A stretch of DNA of 64,000 bases from UBA5972 sp964600965 (GCA_964600965.1 CAZRLO010000004.1:5120-69119), one strand, 5' to 3'. Shown: positions 1 to 8,610, numbered from the stretch's first letter. Made by a program: numbers and translations. The notes: generated by a model not told the origin, from the sequence alone.

Positions 1-278
1 CGCGTGATCGCCGCGAAATTGAACGTCAGACCGGCGTCCTGCGCCGCAGTCTCGATCTGGCTGTAAACCCTTACCGCGCCTTCCTTGCCGCCGAATTTCA
101 GCGCCAGGTATTCGGCGCGGTCCATGCCCTCGGGCGGCATGTCGGGGTTGAGCTGGAACGGGTGCCAGAAAATATCCAGACCATGCCCGGGCCGCTGGCG
201 CAGCGCGCCATCCAGATTGGCCTTGCCGATCGCACACCACGGGCAGATCGGATCAGAGATGATATCAAGCCGGGTCAT
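1..278 (-). CDS. DsbA family oxidoreductase, FrnE/HCCA isomerase-like (3' end outside window)
   Basis: The N-terminal 92 or so codons of a thioredoxin-fold protein; the rest runs off the left edge. After MTRLDIISDPI comes a CPWC redox motif (residues 12-15) followed by GKANL, which is the arrangement in FrnE-like DsbA oxidoreductases and 2-hydroxychromene-2-carboxylate isomerases. The next segment (FWHPFQLNPDMPPEGMDR) also fits that family. There is no signal peptide, so it is probably cytoplasmic. Its ATG overlaps the TGA of the upstream acyl-CoA ligase (ATGA, 275-278), implying translational coupling and perhaps a shared role in thiol or aromatic chemistry, which is inference. Whether it is a thiol oxidoreductase or an isomerase cannot be told from this fragment. 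Confidence 0.85.
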   Translation of the reverse strand, partial: MTRLDIISDPICPWCAIGKANLDGALRQRPGHGLDIFWHPFQLNPDMPPEGMDRAEYLALKFGGKEGAVRVYSQIETAAQDAGLTFNFAAIT

Positions 279-1828
279 GTGTCATTCCATTCTGCGCGGT
301 GCCGGGCCGCGTATTGCGCCCTGAGTGCGGCGCGTCTGAGCTTGCCGTTCGCGCTTTTGGGCAGCGTATCCACGCGGATGAACAGGCGCGGACACTTATA
401 CCGCGCAAGACGGGCGCTGCAATATGCAAGCAGCGCGGCATCGTCCGGCGGCGACAGGGCCTGATAGAATGCGGCAATGACGTGGGTACCGGGTTTCACC
501 TCGACCGCCGCGGCGGCGGATTCCTCGATGGCCGGGTGGCGGTTCAGAACGGCCTCCACTTCGATGGGCGACACACGGAAACCACCGGCATTCATCATGT
601 CGTCTTCGCGACCCAGATAGGTGATTTCCCCGTCCGGGCGCATGGCAACGATATCGCCGGTCAGAAACCAGTCGCCGCGAAACTGTGCCGCCGTGGCCGA
701 TGGATTGCGGAAATAACCCCGCATCAGGCCGGGGTCATCGCGCGAAACCGCAAGAATGCCCGGTTGATCAAACGGCACCGGTGCGCCACGACCGGGGTCG
801 ATCACGGCCACATGGCGGCCATCCTGCGGGCGACCGATCGCGGGTTCGGCGGTCGGATTGGCCGGGCTTGAGGATATGAAGGTCGAGATTTCGCTCATCC
901 CCAGGGCTTCGTAGATCGCGGTGCCGGTGCGGGCCTGCCAGCGGGCGCGGATTTCGGGTGGCAGTTTTTCGCCCGCCGACAGCGCGTGGCGCAACTTCGG
1001 CATCGAAATATCGCCCGCATTGCCAAGAATGCGTCGGAAAATGCCCGGCGCGGCGGCAAACAGGCTGGCGCGGTGCGTGCCAAGCAGGCCCGGCAGGTCG
1101 TGGGCCTCGGTTCCTGGGGCGGCGATCAGGGCGGTCGCACCGATGGCCCATGGATCACAAAGACCGGTGCCCAGCGTATATGTCCAGTTCATCGCGCCGG
1201 CATGCAGCAACCGGTCGTTCTTGCAGAGCCCGTACCAGCCCTGCCACATCATCCGCCGCGCCCAGACCGCGCGGTGGGCATGTTCAACCAGACGCGGCGC
1301 GCCCGCGGTGCCGGATGTCGGAATGACATAGGCCAGACGGTCGGGGTTGCCGGGCCGAAAGGACGCGGGCGCATGAACCTGCAATGCCGCGATGTCGTCG
1401 GGCAAAAGGACGCGACACCCCGGGTTCTGCGGCGCGTCGATGCCGGTACCAACACAGATCAAGGCCGGTGCCAGCAGCCGGATCAGGTGATCGACCTCGG
1501 GCGCGGTCAGTTGCGCCGACGATGGCGACGGGACATATCCGGCGGCCACCGCGCCGAGAAACAGCAGCGGAAAGCTTACCTCGTCGCCCACCCGCAGCAG
1601 GATGCGCGCGCCATCGGGCAGGCCCAGCGCGCGCAACCCGCCGGCGGTTGCCAGGACGGCGTGCTCGACCTCGCGATAGGTCCATCGCCGGGCCGTGGTT
1701 GACGACAAAATTTCGAGCGCCGGCTTTTCGGGCGTCGTCTTTGCGGCTGCCAGAACGTGGGCCGCGAGATTGAAATTGGGTGGGCAGGGCGCTTGGGGAG
1801 CGCTGTGGAAAATCGATCCGGCGTTCAT
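275..1828 (-). CDS. AMP-forming acyl-CoA synthetase (benzoate-CoA ligase-like)
   Basis: A 517-residue member of the ANL adenylating superfamily, which activates a carboxylic acid with ATP and then forms a CoA thioester. The phosphate-binding loop reads YVIPTSGTAGAPR, the adenylation core has EALGMSEISTF, the hinge region has TGDIVAMRPDGEITYLGR, and the C-terminal domain has LPKSANGKLRR with the catalytic lysine. The acid substrate is not evident; the overall look is closest to benzoate-CoA or short-chain acyl-CoA ligases. The frame is open further upstream to 1984, but MNAGSIF at 1828 is the natural start because the upstream residues look non-coding. Divergent from the XRE-cupin regulator, which may control it, and coupled by ATGA to the DsbA-like gene. 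Confidence 0.85.
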   Translation of the reverse strand: MNAGSIFHSAPQAPCPPNFNLAAHVLAAAKTTPEKPALEILSSTTARRWTYREVEHAVLATAGGLRALGLPDGARILLRVGDEVSFPLLFLGAVAAGYVPSPSSAQLTAPEVDHLIRLLAPALICVGTGIDAPQNPGCRVLLPDDIAALQVHAPASFRPGNPDRLAYVIPTSGTAGAPRLVEHAHRAVWARRMMWQGWYGLCKNDRLLHAGAMNWTYTLGTGLCDPWAIGATALIAAPGTEAHDLPGLLGTHRASLFAAAPGIFRRILGNAGDISMPKLRHALSAGEKLPPEIRARWQARTGTAIYEALGMSEISTFISSSPANPTAEPAIGRPQDGRHVAVIDPGRGAPVPFDQPGILAVSRDDPGLMRGYFRNPSATAAQFRGDWFLTGDIVAMRPDGEITYLGREDDMMNAGGFRVSPIEVEAVLNRHPAIEESAAAAVEVKPGTHVIAAFYQALSPPDDAALLAYCSARLARYKCPRLFIRVDTLPKSANGKLRRAALRAQYAARHRAEWNDT

Positions 1829-2174
1829 TCCGCTTGCTAGAGCATCCGGGGGCCTGACCGCAACCAACGAGATCAGACAACCCGCGCCGCCGGGCCGTGA
1901 CGCGGGACGTGCCACCCGGCGTATGGTGGTTAATCGCTGTCGTTTGATCTGGAAGATTGGCGACCTTTTTTTGTTTTGGGACAATGTGTTGCGATGGTTT
2001 CGCTTGCGTGACTAAAATATTTTAATGCTTTTCGCCCGCCACTGCTTTCCAACCCGCATTTTCACAAGACCCGGGCCAAACGCCGCGCATCACCCTCTTG
2101 CAATCGGCGCCTCCGCCGGTTGCAACCTGCCGTCCGTGGCGGTAAGGGCGTTGGCACGAACCCAGCAGGTGCCG
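1829..2174. promoter_or_regulatory. divergent intergenic region, ligase / XRE-cupin regulator
   Basis: A 346-bp non-coding stretch between divergently transcribed genes, so it should hold promoters for both. It is AT-richer than its surroundings around 1960-2030 and holds one of the three copies of the window's ACTAAAATATTTTAGT-type palindrome. No convincing sigma-70 pair was assigned. Confidence 0.5.
2008..2026. promoter_or_regulatory. palindromic motif copy 1
   Basis: GTG followed by ACTAAAATATTTTAAT: 15 of 16 core bases match the palindrome ACTAAAATATTTTAGT also seen at 31299-31314 and 35142-35157. The left flank TTGCG is shared with copy 2. It lies about 150 bp upstream of the XRE-cupin ATG and about 180 bp upstream of the acyl-CoA ligase ATG. 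Its dyad symmetry suggests a dimeric DNA-binding protein; the binder is not known to me. Confidence 0.6.
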
Positions 2175-2798
2175 ATGTCTCAAGCCAATGAACCCAGCCT
2201 GATCCGCATGGCGCGCGCCGACGGCAAAGAGGCCACGATTGCACCCCTGAAACTGGGCCACCGCGTTCGCGAATTGCGCAAGGCCCGTAACTGGACGCTG
2301 GAACAGGCCGCCAAAGAGGCCGGACTTGCACGCTCGACCCTTTCCAAGATCGAAAACGAACAGATGTCGCCGACATTCGATGCGGTCAAGAAACTGGCCG
2401 AGGGGCTGGGCATCTCGATCCCGCAGCTATTCACCCCGCCCAAACAGGAACGCGTGCTGGGGCGGATGGCGATCACCCGTCCGGGCGAGGGCAAACCCTA
2501 TCTCACCGCCACATATGAACACGAATTGCTGGCCCCGAACCTGACGCGCAAGGCAATGCTGCCCTATCGGGCCCGCGTGCGCGCCCGCGATGCCGCCGAA
2601 TTCAACGGCTGGGTCCGCCACGATGGCGAGGAATTTCTGTATGTCCTGTCCGGCGTGATCACCTTTTACAGCGAGTTTTATGAACCCGTCGAAATGCGCC
2701 GCGGCGACAGCGCCTATTACGACGCCGCGATGGGCCACAACGTGGTTTCCATCAGCCAGGAAGATGCGATCATCCTGTGGGTCACGTCGCTGCAATGA
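2175..2798 (+). CDS. XRE family transcriptional regulator with C-terminal cupin domain
   Basis: A 207-residue cytoplasmic regulator. Residues about 27-80 form an XRE helix-turn-helix (GHRVRELRKARNWTLEQAA, then LARSTLSKIENEQMSPTF), and residues about 120-205 form a small cupin domain (HDGEEFLYVLSGVITFYSEF, then MRRGDSAYYDAAMGHNVVS) that in this family senses a small ligand. The frame is open upstream, but ATG at 2175 just before MSQANEPSLIR gives the compact family-typical protein. Relatives often regulate a neighbouring catabolic gene, so the divergent acyl-CoA ligase is the obvious candidate target; this is inference. Confidence 0.88.
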   Translation: MSQANEPSLIRMARADGKEATIAPLKLGHRVRELRKARNWTLEQAAKEAGLARSTLSKIENEQMSPTFDAVKKLAEGLGISIPQLFTPPKQERVLGRMAITRPGEGKPYLTATYEHELLAPNLTRKAMLPYRARVRARDAAEFNGWVRHDGEEFLYVLSGVITFYSEFYEPVEMRRGDSAYYDAAMGHNVVSISQEDAIILWVTSLQ

Positions 2799-2882
2799 TC
2801 CCGTTGCTGGCGACCGCAGACCAAAACCCGAATTCCGGCGCTTTTTGAGGGCGTTACCGCGCGGCGTTCATTTTCCGGGATT

Positions 2883-2999
2883 CGACAAAAAAACGCCCGC
2901 ACGAAGCGGGCGTTAAGTTATTGAGGCAGGTTTCATACAGGCAAGAAACCTATCGAGCAGTGCAGTTGTTATACGAAATCTGTACGGGTGCGCCAAGTT
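2883..2999 (-). ncRNA. candidate small RNA with intrinsic terminator
   Basis: Read on the minus strand, this gap carries a hairpin of AGGTTTC/GAAACCT (2928-2934 with 2945-2951, 10-nt loop) followed by a 9-bp GC-rich hairpin (2892-2900 with 2906-2914) and a run of Ts. This is the architecture of an independently terminated small RNA. A weak promoter-like pair lies just upstream (TTGCCA complementary to 3017-3022, TAACTT complementary to 2995-3000). No open frame explains a minus-strand terminator here, since both flanking genes are on the plus strand. No known RNA family is recognised, and the transcript ends are guesses. Confidence 0.45.
2884..2914 (-). terminator. intrinsic terminator, minus strand
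   Basis: AACGCCCGC and GCGGGCGTT pair around a 5-nt loop. On the minus strand the hairpin is followed by seven to nine Ts (A-run at 2887-2893 on the plus strand). On the plus strand the 3' flank is AAGTTATTG, so the signal is directional and does not serve the upstream XRE gene. Confidence 0.75.
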
Positions 3000-3074
3000 A
3001 AAATTTGAAAATTTTGTGGCAAGTCAGTAGGCTGGACCACGACCTGCCCCCATCATGACGGAAATGTTGCGCCG

Positions 3075-4883
3075 ATGACACGAATGCTCTTGCCGATGCC
3101 GCGTGGCCTTGTGGCGCTGATATTGCTGCTGAATTTCGCGTATGGCGCATCTGCGCAGCCCCAACACGCCATAGCTATGTACGGCGACCCGGCCTTGCCC
3201 CCAGATTTTGTGTCGCTGCCCTACGCCAACCCGGATGCGCCAAAGGGCGGGCGAATCGCTTTTGGCGAACGCGGCGGCTTTGACGGGTTCAATCCCTACA
3301 TCCGCAAGGGCCGCGCGCCCTGGGGCGTGCGCGTCCATGTTTACGAGACATTAATGGGGCGAAATTGGGACGAACCGTTCTCGTTATACGGCCTTTTGGC
3401 CGAATCGGTCGAGACCGGGGCGAATCGCGAATGGGTCGAATTCACGCTGCGTCCCGAGGCCCGGTTTTCGGACGGCTCCCCCGTCACGGTCGAAGACGTG
3501 ATCTGGTCGTTTGAGACCCTCGCCACCAAGGGCGTGCCGCGTTACGCCAACGCCTGGGCCAAGGTCGCGAGCGCCCGCGCTACCGGGCCACGCAGCGTCC
3601 GTTTCACCTTCAAGACGGTCGACCGGGAATTGCCGCTGATTCTGGGCCTGCGACCGGTCCTGAAAAAGGCCGATTGGGACGGAAGGGATTTCGCGGAAAG
3701 TTCGCTCGATATTCCCACCGGCAGCGGCCCCTATCTGGTGTCCGAATTCGAGACGAACCGCTTTATCACCTTCCGGCGCAACCCGGATTACTGGGGTCGC
3801 GATCTGCCGTTCAATCGCGGGCGCCATAACCTTGACGAAATCCGGTACGAATATTTCAACGATGCTTCGGTGATATTCGAGGCATTCCGTGCCGGTGAAA
3901 TATCGGTTTTTCGCGAACCGAACGCCCAGAAATGGCAGGACCAGTATGATTTTGCCGCCGTCCGGTCCGGCGAAATCGTCAAGTCCGAAATTCCGCACGG
4001 GCGGCCGTCGGGAATGCGGGGGTTCGTCTTCAACACAAGGCGGGCGATATTCGCCGATTGGCGGGTGCGCGATGCGCTGATCCACGCGTTCAATTTCGAG
4101 TTCATCAATCAGGTCATCAACAAGGGACGATCCCCGCGCGCCACCAGTTTTTTCTCGAATTCCGAACTTGGCATGCGCGAAGGTCCGGCCAGCGGGCGGG
4201 TGCTGGAATTCCTGACGCCGTTTGCCGACACGCTTCTGCCGGGGGCGCTGGACGTCTATGCGCTGCCGGTCTCGCCGGGCAACGAACGCAACCGCAAGAA
4301 CCTGCGGTTCGCCGCCAGGCAGCTTGCGGCGGCGGGCTGGTCGGTGGACGATAGCGGCGTTCTTCGCAACGGTGAAGGGACCGCGTTCACCTTCGAGATC
4401 ATGCTGCGTTCGTCGGCAAACGAGGCCATCGCCAATATTTTTGCCGATGCCCTCAAGCGGCTGGGGATCGAGGTGACGCTGAAGTTGATTGATAATTCCC
4501 AGCACAAGCAGCGGCGGGATGTTTACGATTTCGACATGATGTTCAACGTCTGGAGCCTGTCGCTGTCGCCCGGCAACGAGCAGACACTCTATTGGGGGTC
4601 AGGTGGGGTCACGTCAGAGAAAACCCGTAATTTCATGGGCATGAGCGCACCCGCCGCCGATGCGATGATCCAGCGGATTCTGACCAGCGAAAGCCGCGAG
4701 GATTTCGTTGCCGCGACGCGCGCGCTTGACCGCGTGCTGACGACGGGCCGCTATGTGATCCCGATCTGGTACAATCGCGTCAGCCGTCTGGCGCATCGCC
4801 GCGAATTGCGGTTTTCCGCGCGATTGCCGGTCTATGGGGACTGGCTGGGCTTCCTGCCCGAAGTCTGGTGGTGGCAGGAATAA
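3075..4883 (+). CDS. ABC transporter periplasmic solute-binding protein, family 5 (YejA-like)
   Basis: A 602-residue extracellular solute-binding protein of the oligopeptide/microcin C type. A Sec signal peptide (positively charged MTRMLLPMPRG, hydrophobic LVALILLLNFAYG, cleavage near ASA-QP) targets it to the periplasm. YejA-like features are HAIAMYGDPALPPDF, then PDAPKGGRIAFG, and DGFNPYIRKG near residues 30-80, with the family 5 signature region TLRPEARFSDGSPVTVEDV around residue 125. The usual permease and ATPase genes do not follow: the next gene is on the other strand 490 bp away. It is therefore an orphan here, and its partners must be encoded elsewhere. Substrate inferred to be peptides. 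Confidence 0.9.
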   Translation: MTRMLLPMPRGLVALILLLNFAYGASAQPQHAIAMYGDPALPPDFVSLPYANPDAPKGGRIAFGERGGFDGFNPYIRKGRAPWGVRVHVYETLMGRNWDEPFSLYGLLAESVETGANREWVEFTLRPEARFSDGSPVTVEDVIWSFETLATKGVPRYANAWAKVASARATGPRSVRFTFKTVDRELPLILGLRPVLKKADWDGRDFAESSLDIPTGSGPYLVSEFETNRFITFRRNPDYWGRDLPFNRGRHNLDEIRYEYFNDASVIFEAFRAGEISVFREPNAQKWQDQYDFAAVRSGEIVKSEIPHGRPSGMRGFVFNTRRAIFADWRVRDALIHAFNFEFINQVINKGRSPRATSFFSNSELGMREGPASGRVLEFLTPFADTLLPGALDVYALPVSPGNERNRKNLRFAARQLAAAGWSVDDSGVLRNGEGTAFTFEIMLRSSANEAIANIFADALKRLGIEVTLKLIDNSQHKQRRDVYDFDMMFNVWSLSLSPGNEQTLYWGSGGVTSEKTRNFMGMSAPAADAMIQRILTSESREDFVAATRALDRVLTTGRYVIPIWYNRVSRLAHRRELRFSARLPVYGDWLGFLPEVWWWQE

Positions 4884-5374
4884 TCCCGCCGCCACAACCA
4901 CGCCCCGGTCGCCCGCAGGCCGGCGCCGGGACCCACGGACCCGAAAGACCGACCATTCCTTAATGAACGGTTCAGCAATCGCGGTGGTTCCAATCCTTCG
5001 GCTCGATCCCCTGCCGGACCTTGCTTCTATCGCCCACAGACCCGGGTATCGACGGGCCGTGGTCCGGCGAACGGGCACCAATTTCTGCCACTTTATCCCG
5101 GCAAAACCTGCGCGACCTCAATTGTTTGCGCTTCCCTCGGCCAATTGCCGTGCCATGGGAGGGTCCAATGAGGCGCGGCCGGCAGAAGCTCCGTCTTCGC
5201 ATGCAGTCGGGAAAACTCATAAGACAAGCGTATTGCGTTCAATCTGACGCAAGCGTTTTCGCAAAACGCGAATGGGTGCCTGGGCAAACAGGGGTTTCAG
5301 GTACCACCGGCCGAACCAGGAAAAAAGCAATCCGCTTCGGGACCGCAAGCCCGGCGAACACGCCGCCGCGCGGC
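4884..5374. other. long convergent gap holding dispersed-repeat copy A
   Basis: A 491-bp space between the 3' ends of the binding-protein gene and the lysE-like gene. Open frames here have no family resemblance and overlap in several frames. About 134 bp of it (5027-5160) is a diverged inverted copy of sequence at 24316-24456. No clear terminator was seen for either gene. Confidence 0.6.
5027..5160 (+). repeat. dispersed repeat, copy A
   Basis: Matches the reverse complement of 24316-24456 at roughly four of five positions by eye, with identical blocks ATCGACGGGCCGTGGT and CCACTTTATCCCGGCAAAA. Both copies sit in oversized intergenic gaps, have no transposase and no obvious target-site duplication. 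All three plus frames stay largely open in both copies, which can generate spurious hypothetical proteins. Confidence 0.7.
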
Positions 5375-6007
5375 TCATGCCCCGCCCGAAATTCCCGCCC
5401 TCAGTGGCCACAAAAGCCCGGCTGCGATCGTCCACATGGTCAGCCCGATCAACCCGTCGAAGATCCGCCACGCGCGCGCCGATTGCATGATCGGGGAAAG
5501 CAGCCGCGCGCCATAGCCCAGCGCGAAGAAAAACGTGAAGGACGCCGCCGCCGCCGCGACGCCAAAGACCAGTTTCTGACCGCCTTCGGCAAATCCCGCC
5601 GAAACCGCGCCGATCAGGCCCAGCGTGTCCAGATAGACATGCGGGTTCAGCCATGTCAGCGCCAGCCCCGTCAGAATCACCGGCCGCAGCCCGGTCGCGT
5701 TCGCCGTGGTTTGCCCGACGGCATTGCCCCGGATCGCCGCCTTGAACCGCAACCCTCCGTAAACGATCAGGAACCCGGCCCCGGCCAGCGCCATGAAGTG
5801 CGGAAATTGCGGGGAAAGCGTCACCAGCCAGCCAAACCCCAGCACACCCAGCGTGATCAGGGCCGCATCCGATACCGCGCAAAGCAGGCAAAGCACGAAA
5901 ACATGCCGCCCCAACATCCCCTGGCGCAGCACAAAGGCGTTTTGCGCACCTATGGCCAGTATCAGCGAAAGGGCGGTGAAATACCCGGTCAGTGCCGCCG
6001 TGATCAT
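5375..6007 (-). CDS. LysE/ArgO family amino-acid exporter
   Basis: A 210-residue inner-membrane protein with about six hydrophobic segments. The N-terminal FTALSLILAIGAQNAFVLRQ is the characteristic LysE/ArgO signature, and ALTWLNPHVYLDT around residue 130 is the second family motif with its NPH. Relatives export basic amino acids such as arginine or lysine; the substrate here is inferred. Its ATG overlaps the stop codon of the upstream DUF502 gene by four bases (6004-6007), so the two are probably translationally coupled. No LysG-type regulator lies adjacent. Confidence 0.9.
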   Translation of the reverse strand: MITAALTGYFTALSLILAIGAQNAFVLRQGMLGRHVFVLCLLCAVSDAALITLGVLGFGWLVTLSPQFPHFMALAGAGFLIVYGGLRFKAAIRGNAVGQTTANATGLRPVILTGLALTWLNPHVYLDTLGLIGAVSAGFAEGGQKLVFGVAAAAASFTFFFALGYGARLLSPIMQSARAWRIFDGLIGLTMWTIAAGLLWPLRAGISGGA

Positions 6008-6723
6008 TTTCCGGCGGGCGGATTGCCGGCATCAACCAGCGCTTTCATTTCCTCTTTGGACGGCGGGCTGACAAGCCCGGCCGAAATCACCAGCTTGGCG
6101 GCCGTTTCGACATCCATATCCAAGAGGATAACGTCCTTTTTCGGCACAAACAGCAAAAATCCCGAGGTCGGGTTCGGCGTGGTCGGCAGAAAGACCGACA
6201 GAAACGCCTCGTCGCCGGGCAACCGCTCCAGAACCTCGCCCTTTGTGGCGGTCGAGACAAACGCCACCGCCCAGATACCCTTGCGCGGATATTCGACAAG
6301 GCAGGCGTGCTCGAACGAATTGTTCGACTGGCTCAGGATGGTTTCCGCGATCTGTTTCAGCCCGTTATAGATCGAACGAACCACCGGCATGCGGTCGACC
6401 ACCCGCTCGGCGCGGTTCAGAATGGCGCGACCCAGCAGCCCCTTGGCCAGCGATCCCACGAATACCGTGAAGACCAGAAACACGATGACGCCGTAGCCTT
6501 TGACGTTGATGCCAAGATAGGGCCGCGGCTGATAGCGTTCGGGCACCAGTGGCAGAACCCAGCCGTCGATCAGTCCGACGAACCACCAGATCAGATAGGC
6601 AGTCAAGAAAACCGGCGCGACCACGATGATGCCGGTCAGGAAATTCGCCCGCAACGTCCCGAACAGGCTGGCGCGGCGCACTTCTCGGCGGCGTCGTCGG
6701 GCTTTCTTGCGGTCGGTTGACAT
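6004..6723 (-). CDS. DUF502 family membrane protein
   Basis: A 239-residue protein with a very basic N-terminus (STDRKKARRRRREVRR) followed by two membrane segments (LTGIIVVAPVFLTAYLIWWF and YGVIVFLVFTVFVGSLA). A conserved cytoplasmic part contains ERVVDRMPVVRSIYNGLKQ, typical of DUF502 proteins, then the VFLPTTPNPTSGFLLFVP stretch that is diagnostic of the family. The function is not established. It starts a two-gene operon with the LysE-like exporter (ATGA overlap). Confidence 0.88.
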   Translation of the reverse strand: MSTDRKKARRRRREVRRASLFGTLRANFLTGIIVVAPVFLTAYLIWWFVGLIDGWVLPLVPERYQPRPYLGINVKGYGVIVFLVFTVFVGSLAKGLLGRAILNRAERVVDRMPVVRSIYNGLKQIAETILSQSNNSFEHACLVEYPRKGIWAVAFVSTATKGEVLERLPGDEAFLSVFLPTTPNPTSGFLLFVPKKDVILLDMDVETAAKLVISAGLVSPPSKEEMKALVDAGNPPAGK

Positions 6724-6793
6724 GCCTGATCCGTCTCAAGGGTAGGGGCGTATGTAAAGACGCGGACGCCGCAGGGCAATGGTGGCGGTCGAA

Positions 6794-7726
6794 TTAACCG
6801 CCTGAAGTTGTGCGCAATTGAACGAGTTCCTGCGCCACCCGCGCCGCAAGCCGCGCATTGTTGCGCACCAGTGCGATGTTGGCGGCAAGCGATCGCCCAT
6901 CCGTCAGAGTGTGGATGCGCTCCAGCAGAAACGGCGTCACGGCCTTTTGCGCGATGTTCCGGGCATCGGCATCGGCCAGGGCCCTGTCGATGATCGGGTT
7001 GATGATCGCGGGCGGAATTTCATCGGGCTTAGGGATCGGGTTGGCCACAAGCTGACCGCCGGGCACACCAATTTCCGCGCGCAGGACATGCGCCCGGGCA
7101 ATCGTCGCGGGATCGTCCATGCGCTGCGGTGAAATCAGCCCGGAATCGCGGCTCCAGAACGCGGGAAAGGCGTCTTGCCCGAAGGTGATGACCGGCACGC
7201 CCAGGGTTTCGAGCATTTCCAGCGTCTTGGGCAGGTCCAGAATCGCCTTGGCGCCCGCAGCGACCACCGTCACGGCGGATTGCGACAATTCCTGAAGATC
7301 GGCGGAGATGTCGAAACTGTTGGCCGCGCCGCGATGCACCCCGCCGATGCCCCCGGTAGCAAAGACGTCGATGCCCGCCACCCGGGCGCAGATCATCGTC
7401 GCCGCGACCGTGGTGGCGCCGCTGCGCCCCTGTGCCATGCACACCGCCAGATCGGCGCGGCTGAGCTTGGCGACGTCGCGCGCCTTTGCCAGCGTCTCCA
7501 ACTCGGCCATTTCCAGCCCGACATGAATGCGCCCGCCAAGCACCGCGATCGTCGCGGGCACCGCGCCTGCGTCGACCACCTGTGCCTCGACGGCCTGTGC
7601 GGTTTGAAAATTGGCCGGAAACGGCATGCCGTGGGTGATGATCGTGCTTTCCAACGCCACCAGCGGTTCGCCGTTCCGCCGGGCGTTTTGCACCGCACCG
7701 GAATAGGTCACGCCCAGTTCTGTCAT
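6794..7726 (-). CDS. psuG: pseudouridine-5'-phosphate glycosidase
   Basis: A 310-residue IndA/PsuG enzyme that reversibly cleaves the C-glycosidic bond of pseudouridine 5'-phosphate to uracil and ribose 5-phosphate. Family hallmarks are VALESTIITHGMPFPANF near the N-terminus, CMAQGRSGATTVAATM, FATGGIGGVHRGA (the central signature), and LDLPKTLEMLETLGVPVIT. The length is normal. The start ATG overlaps the kinase stop (ATGA, 7723-7726). Together the two genes make a complete cytoplasmic salvage route for pseudouridine released from RNA turnover. Confidence 0.93.
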   Translation of the reverse strand: MTELGVTYSGAVQNARRNGEPLVALESTIITHGMPFPANFQTAQAVEAQVVDAGAVPATIAVLGGRIHVGLEMAELETLAKARDVAKLSRADLAVCMAQGRSGATTVAATMICARVAGIDVFATGGIGGVHRGAANSFDISADLQELSQSAVTVVAAGAKAILDLPKTLEMLETLGVPVITFGQDAFPAFWSRDSGLISPQRMDDPATIARAHVLRAEIGVPGGQLVANPIPKPDEIPPAIINPIIDRALADADARNIAQKAVTPFLLERIHTLTDGRSLAANIALVRNNARLAARVAQELVQLRTTSGG

Positions 7727-8610
7727 GCGACGCTCGCGATATGGCGCGCGGTGAAATCCAGCGCCGTTTGCAACGCCGCGGCACCGGTCTCGCCCCTGAA
7801 TTCCGCCGCGATATGGGCCGCCATCAGGGCATCGCCCGACCCGGTAACCCGCGCCACCCGCACCTTGGCGGGCAGGCGGGTCTCGACCCGATCCGGGCAG
7901 GCGATGCTTGCGGCATTCGCGCCGTCGGTCACCAATGCGCGGCCCGCCCCGCCGGCCACCAGTGCCCGCGCGGCATCCGCCGTTGCCACATGCGCCGCCC
8001 CGCTCAGAAGGTTGGCTTCGATCAGGTTGACATAAAGCGTCACGCCGGGATGCGAAAGAAACGGGCGCAGCCGCACGGCCTTGCCGGGCGAGGCCGGCGC
8101 GATCCGCAGATCGGCCGCCGCAAGATGCGCCCCCCCGGCGATTTCGGCCAGCAGATCCGCCGTCAGATTGCCGTCCAGCGCCACCATCCCGGTCCAGGGG
8201 TTGTCGGGGCTTGCCAGCCTGCCATCGCGCAGCGGGTCCAGAATCGCGGCACCCGCGGCTTCCAGCGTGTGGGCATCGGCAATGGCCGCGATCAGGCCGT
8301 CGGGGGATTCGATGGCCATATAGCGGTCGGTCGGTCGGCTCTTGGCGACGTGAATGTCGTCGCCGATCAGCCCCATTTCGCGCAGGCGCGCGGCAAGTTC
8401 CGCGCCCTCGGCATCGTCGCCAAGCGCCGACAGCAGCGCCGGGCGCAGGCCCAGACCGCAAAGCGCCATGGCAACGTTCAAGGCCACCCCGCCGGGATGG
8501 CGCGAAATCCGGCCCGGAACATCGCTGCCGGCCGCCATTTCGCCCGCACTGTGCCCGATCACGTCCCACAGGACCGAGCCAATGCACAGGATATCCGGCT
8601 TTTTGGTCAT
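7723..8610 (-). CDS. psuK: PfkB family pseudouridine kinase
   Basis: A 295-residue PfkB carbohydrate kinase. The N-terminal ILCIGSVLWDVIGH and HPGGVALNVAMALCGLG carry the ribokinase signature, and VTGSGDALMAAHIAAEF near the C-terminus is the second PfkB motif with the catalytic aspartate in GSGDA. Specificity for pseudouridine is inferred from its fixed pairing with psuG rather than from residues. The frame is open to 8838, but ATG at 8610 before TKKPDILCIG is the sensible start. Encoded first in the operon, opposite rpsB. Confidence 0.88.
   Translation of the reverse strand: MTKKPDILCIGSVLWDVIGHSAGEMAAGSDVPGRISRHPGGVALNVAMALCGLGLRPALLSALGDDAEGAELAARLREMGLIGDDIHVAKSRPTDRYMAIESPDGLIAAIADAHTLEAAGAAILDPLRDGRLASPDNPWTGMVALDGNLTADLLAEIAGGAHLAAADLRIAPASPGKAVRLRPFLSHPGVTLYVNLIEANLLSGAAHVATADAARALVAGGAGRALVTDGANAASIACPDRVETRLPAKVRVARVTGSGDALMAAHIAAEFRGETGAAALQTALDFTARHIASVA

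Noticed and set aside
5021..6370. Plus-strand open frame of about 449 codons covering the lysE-like and DUF502 genes
   Set aside because: Antisense to two genes with strong family signatures; highly Arg/Gln/Pro-rich.
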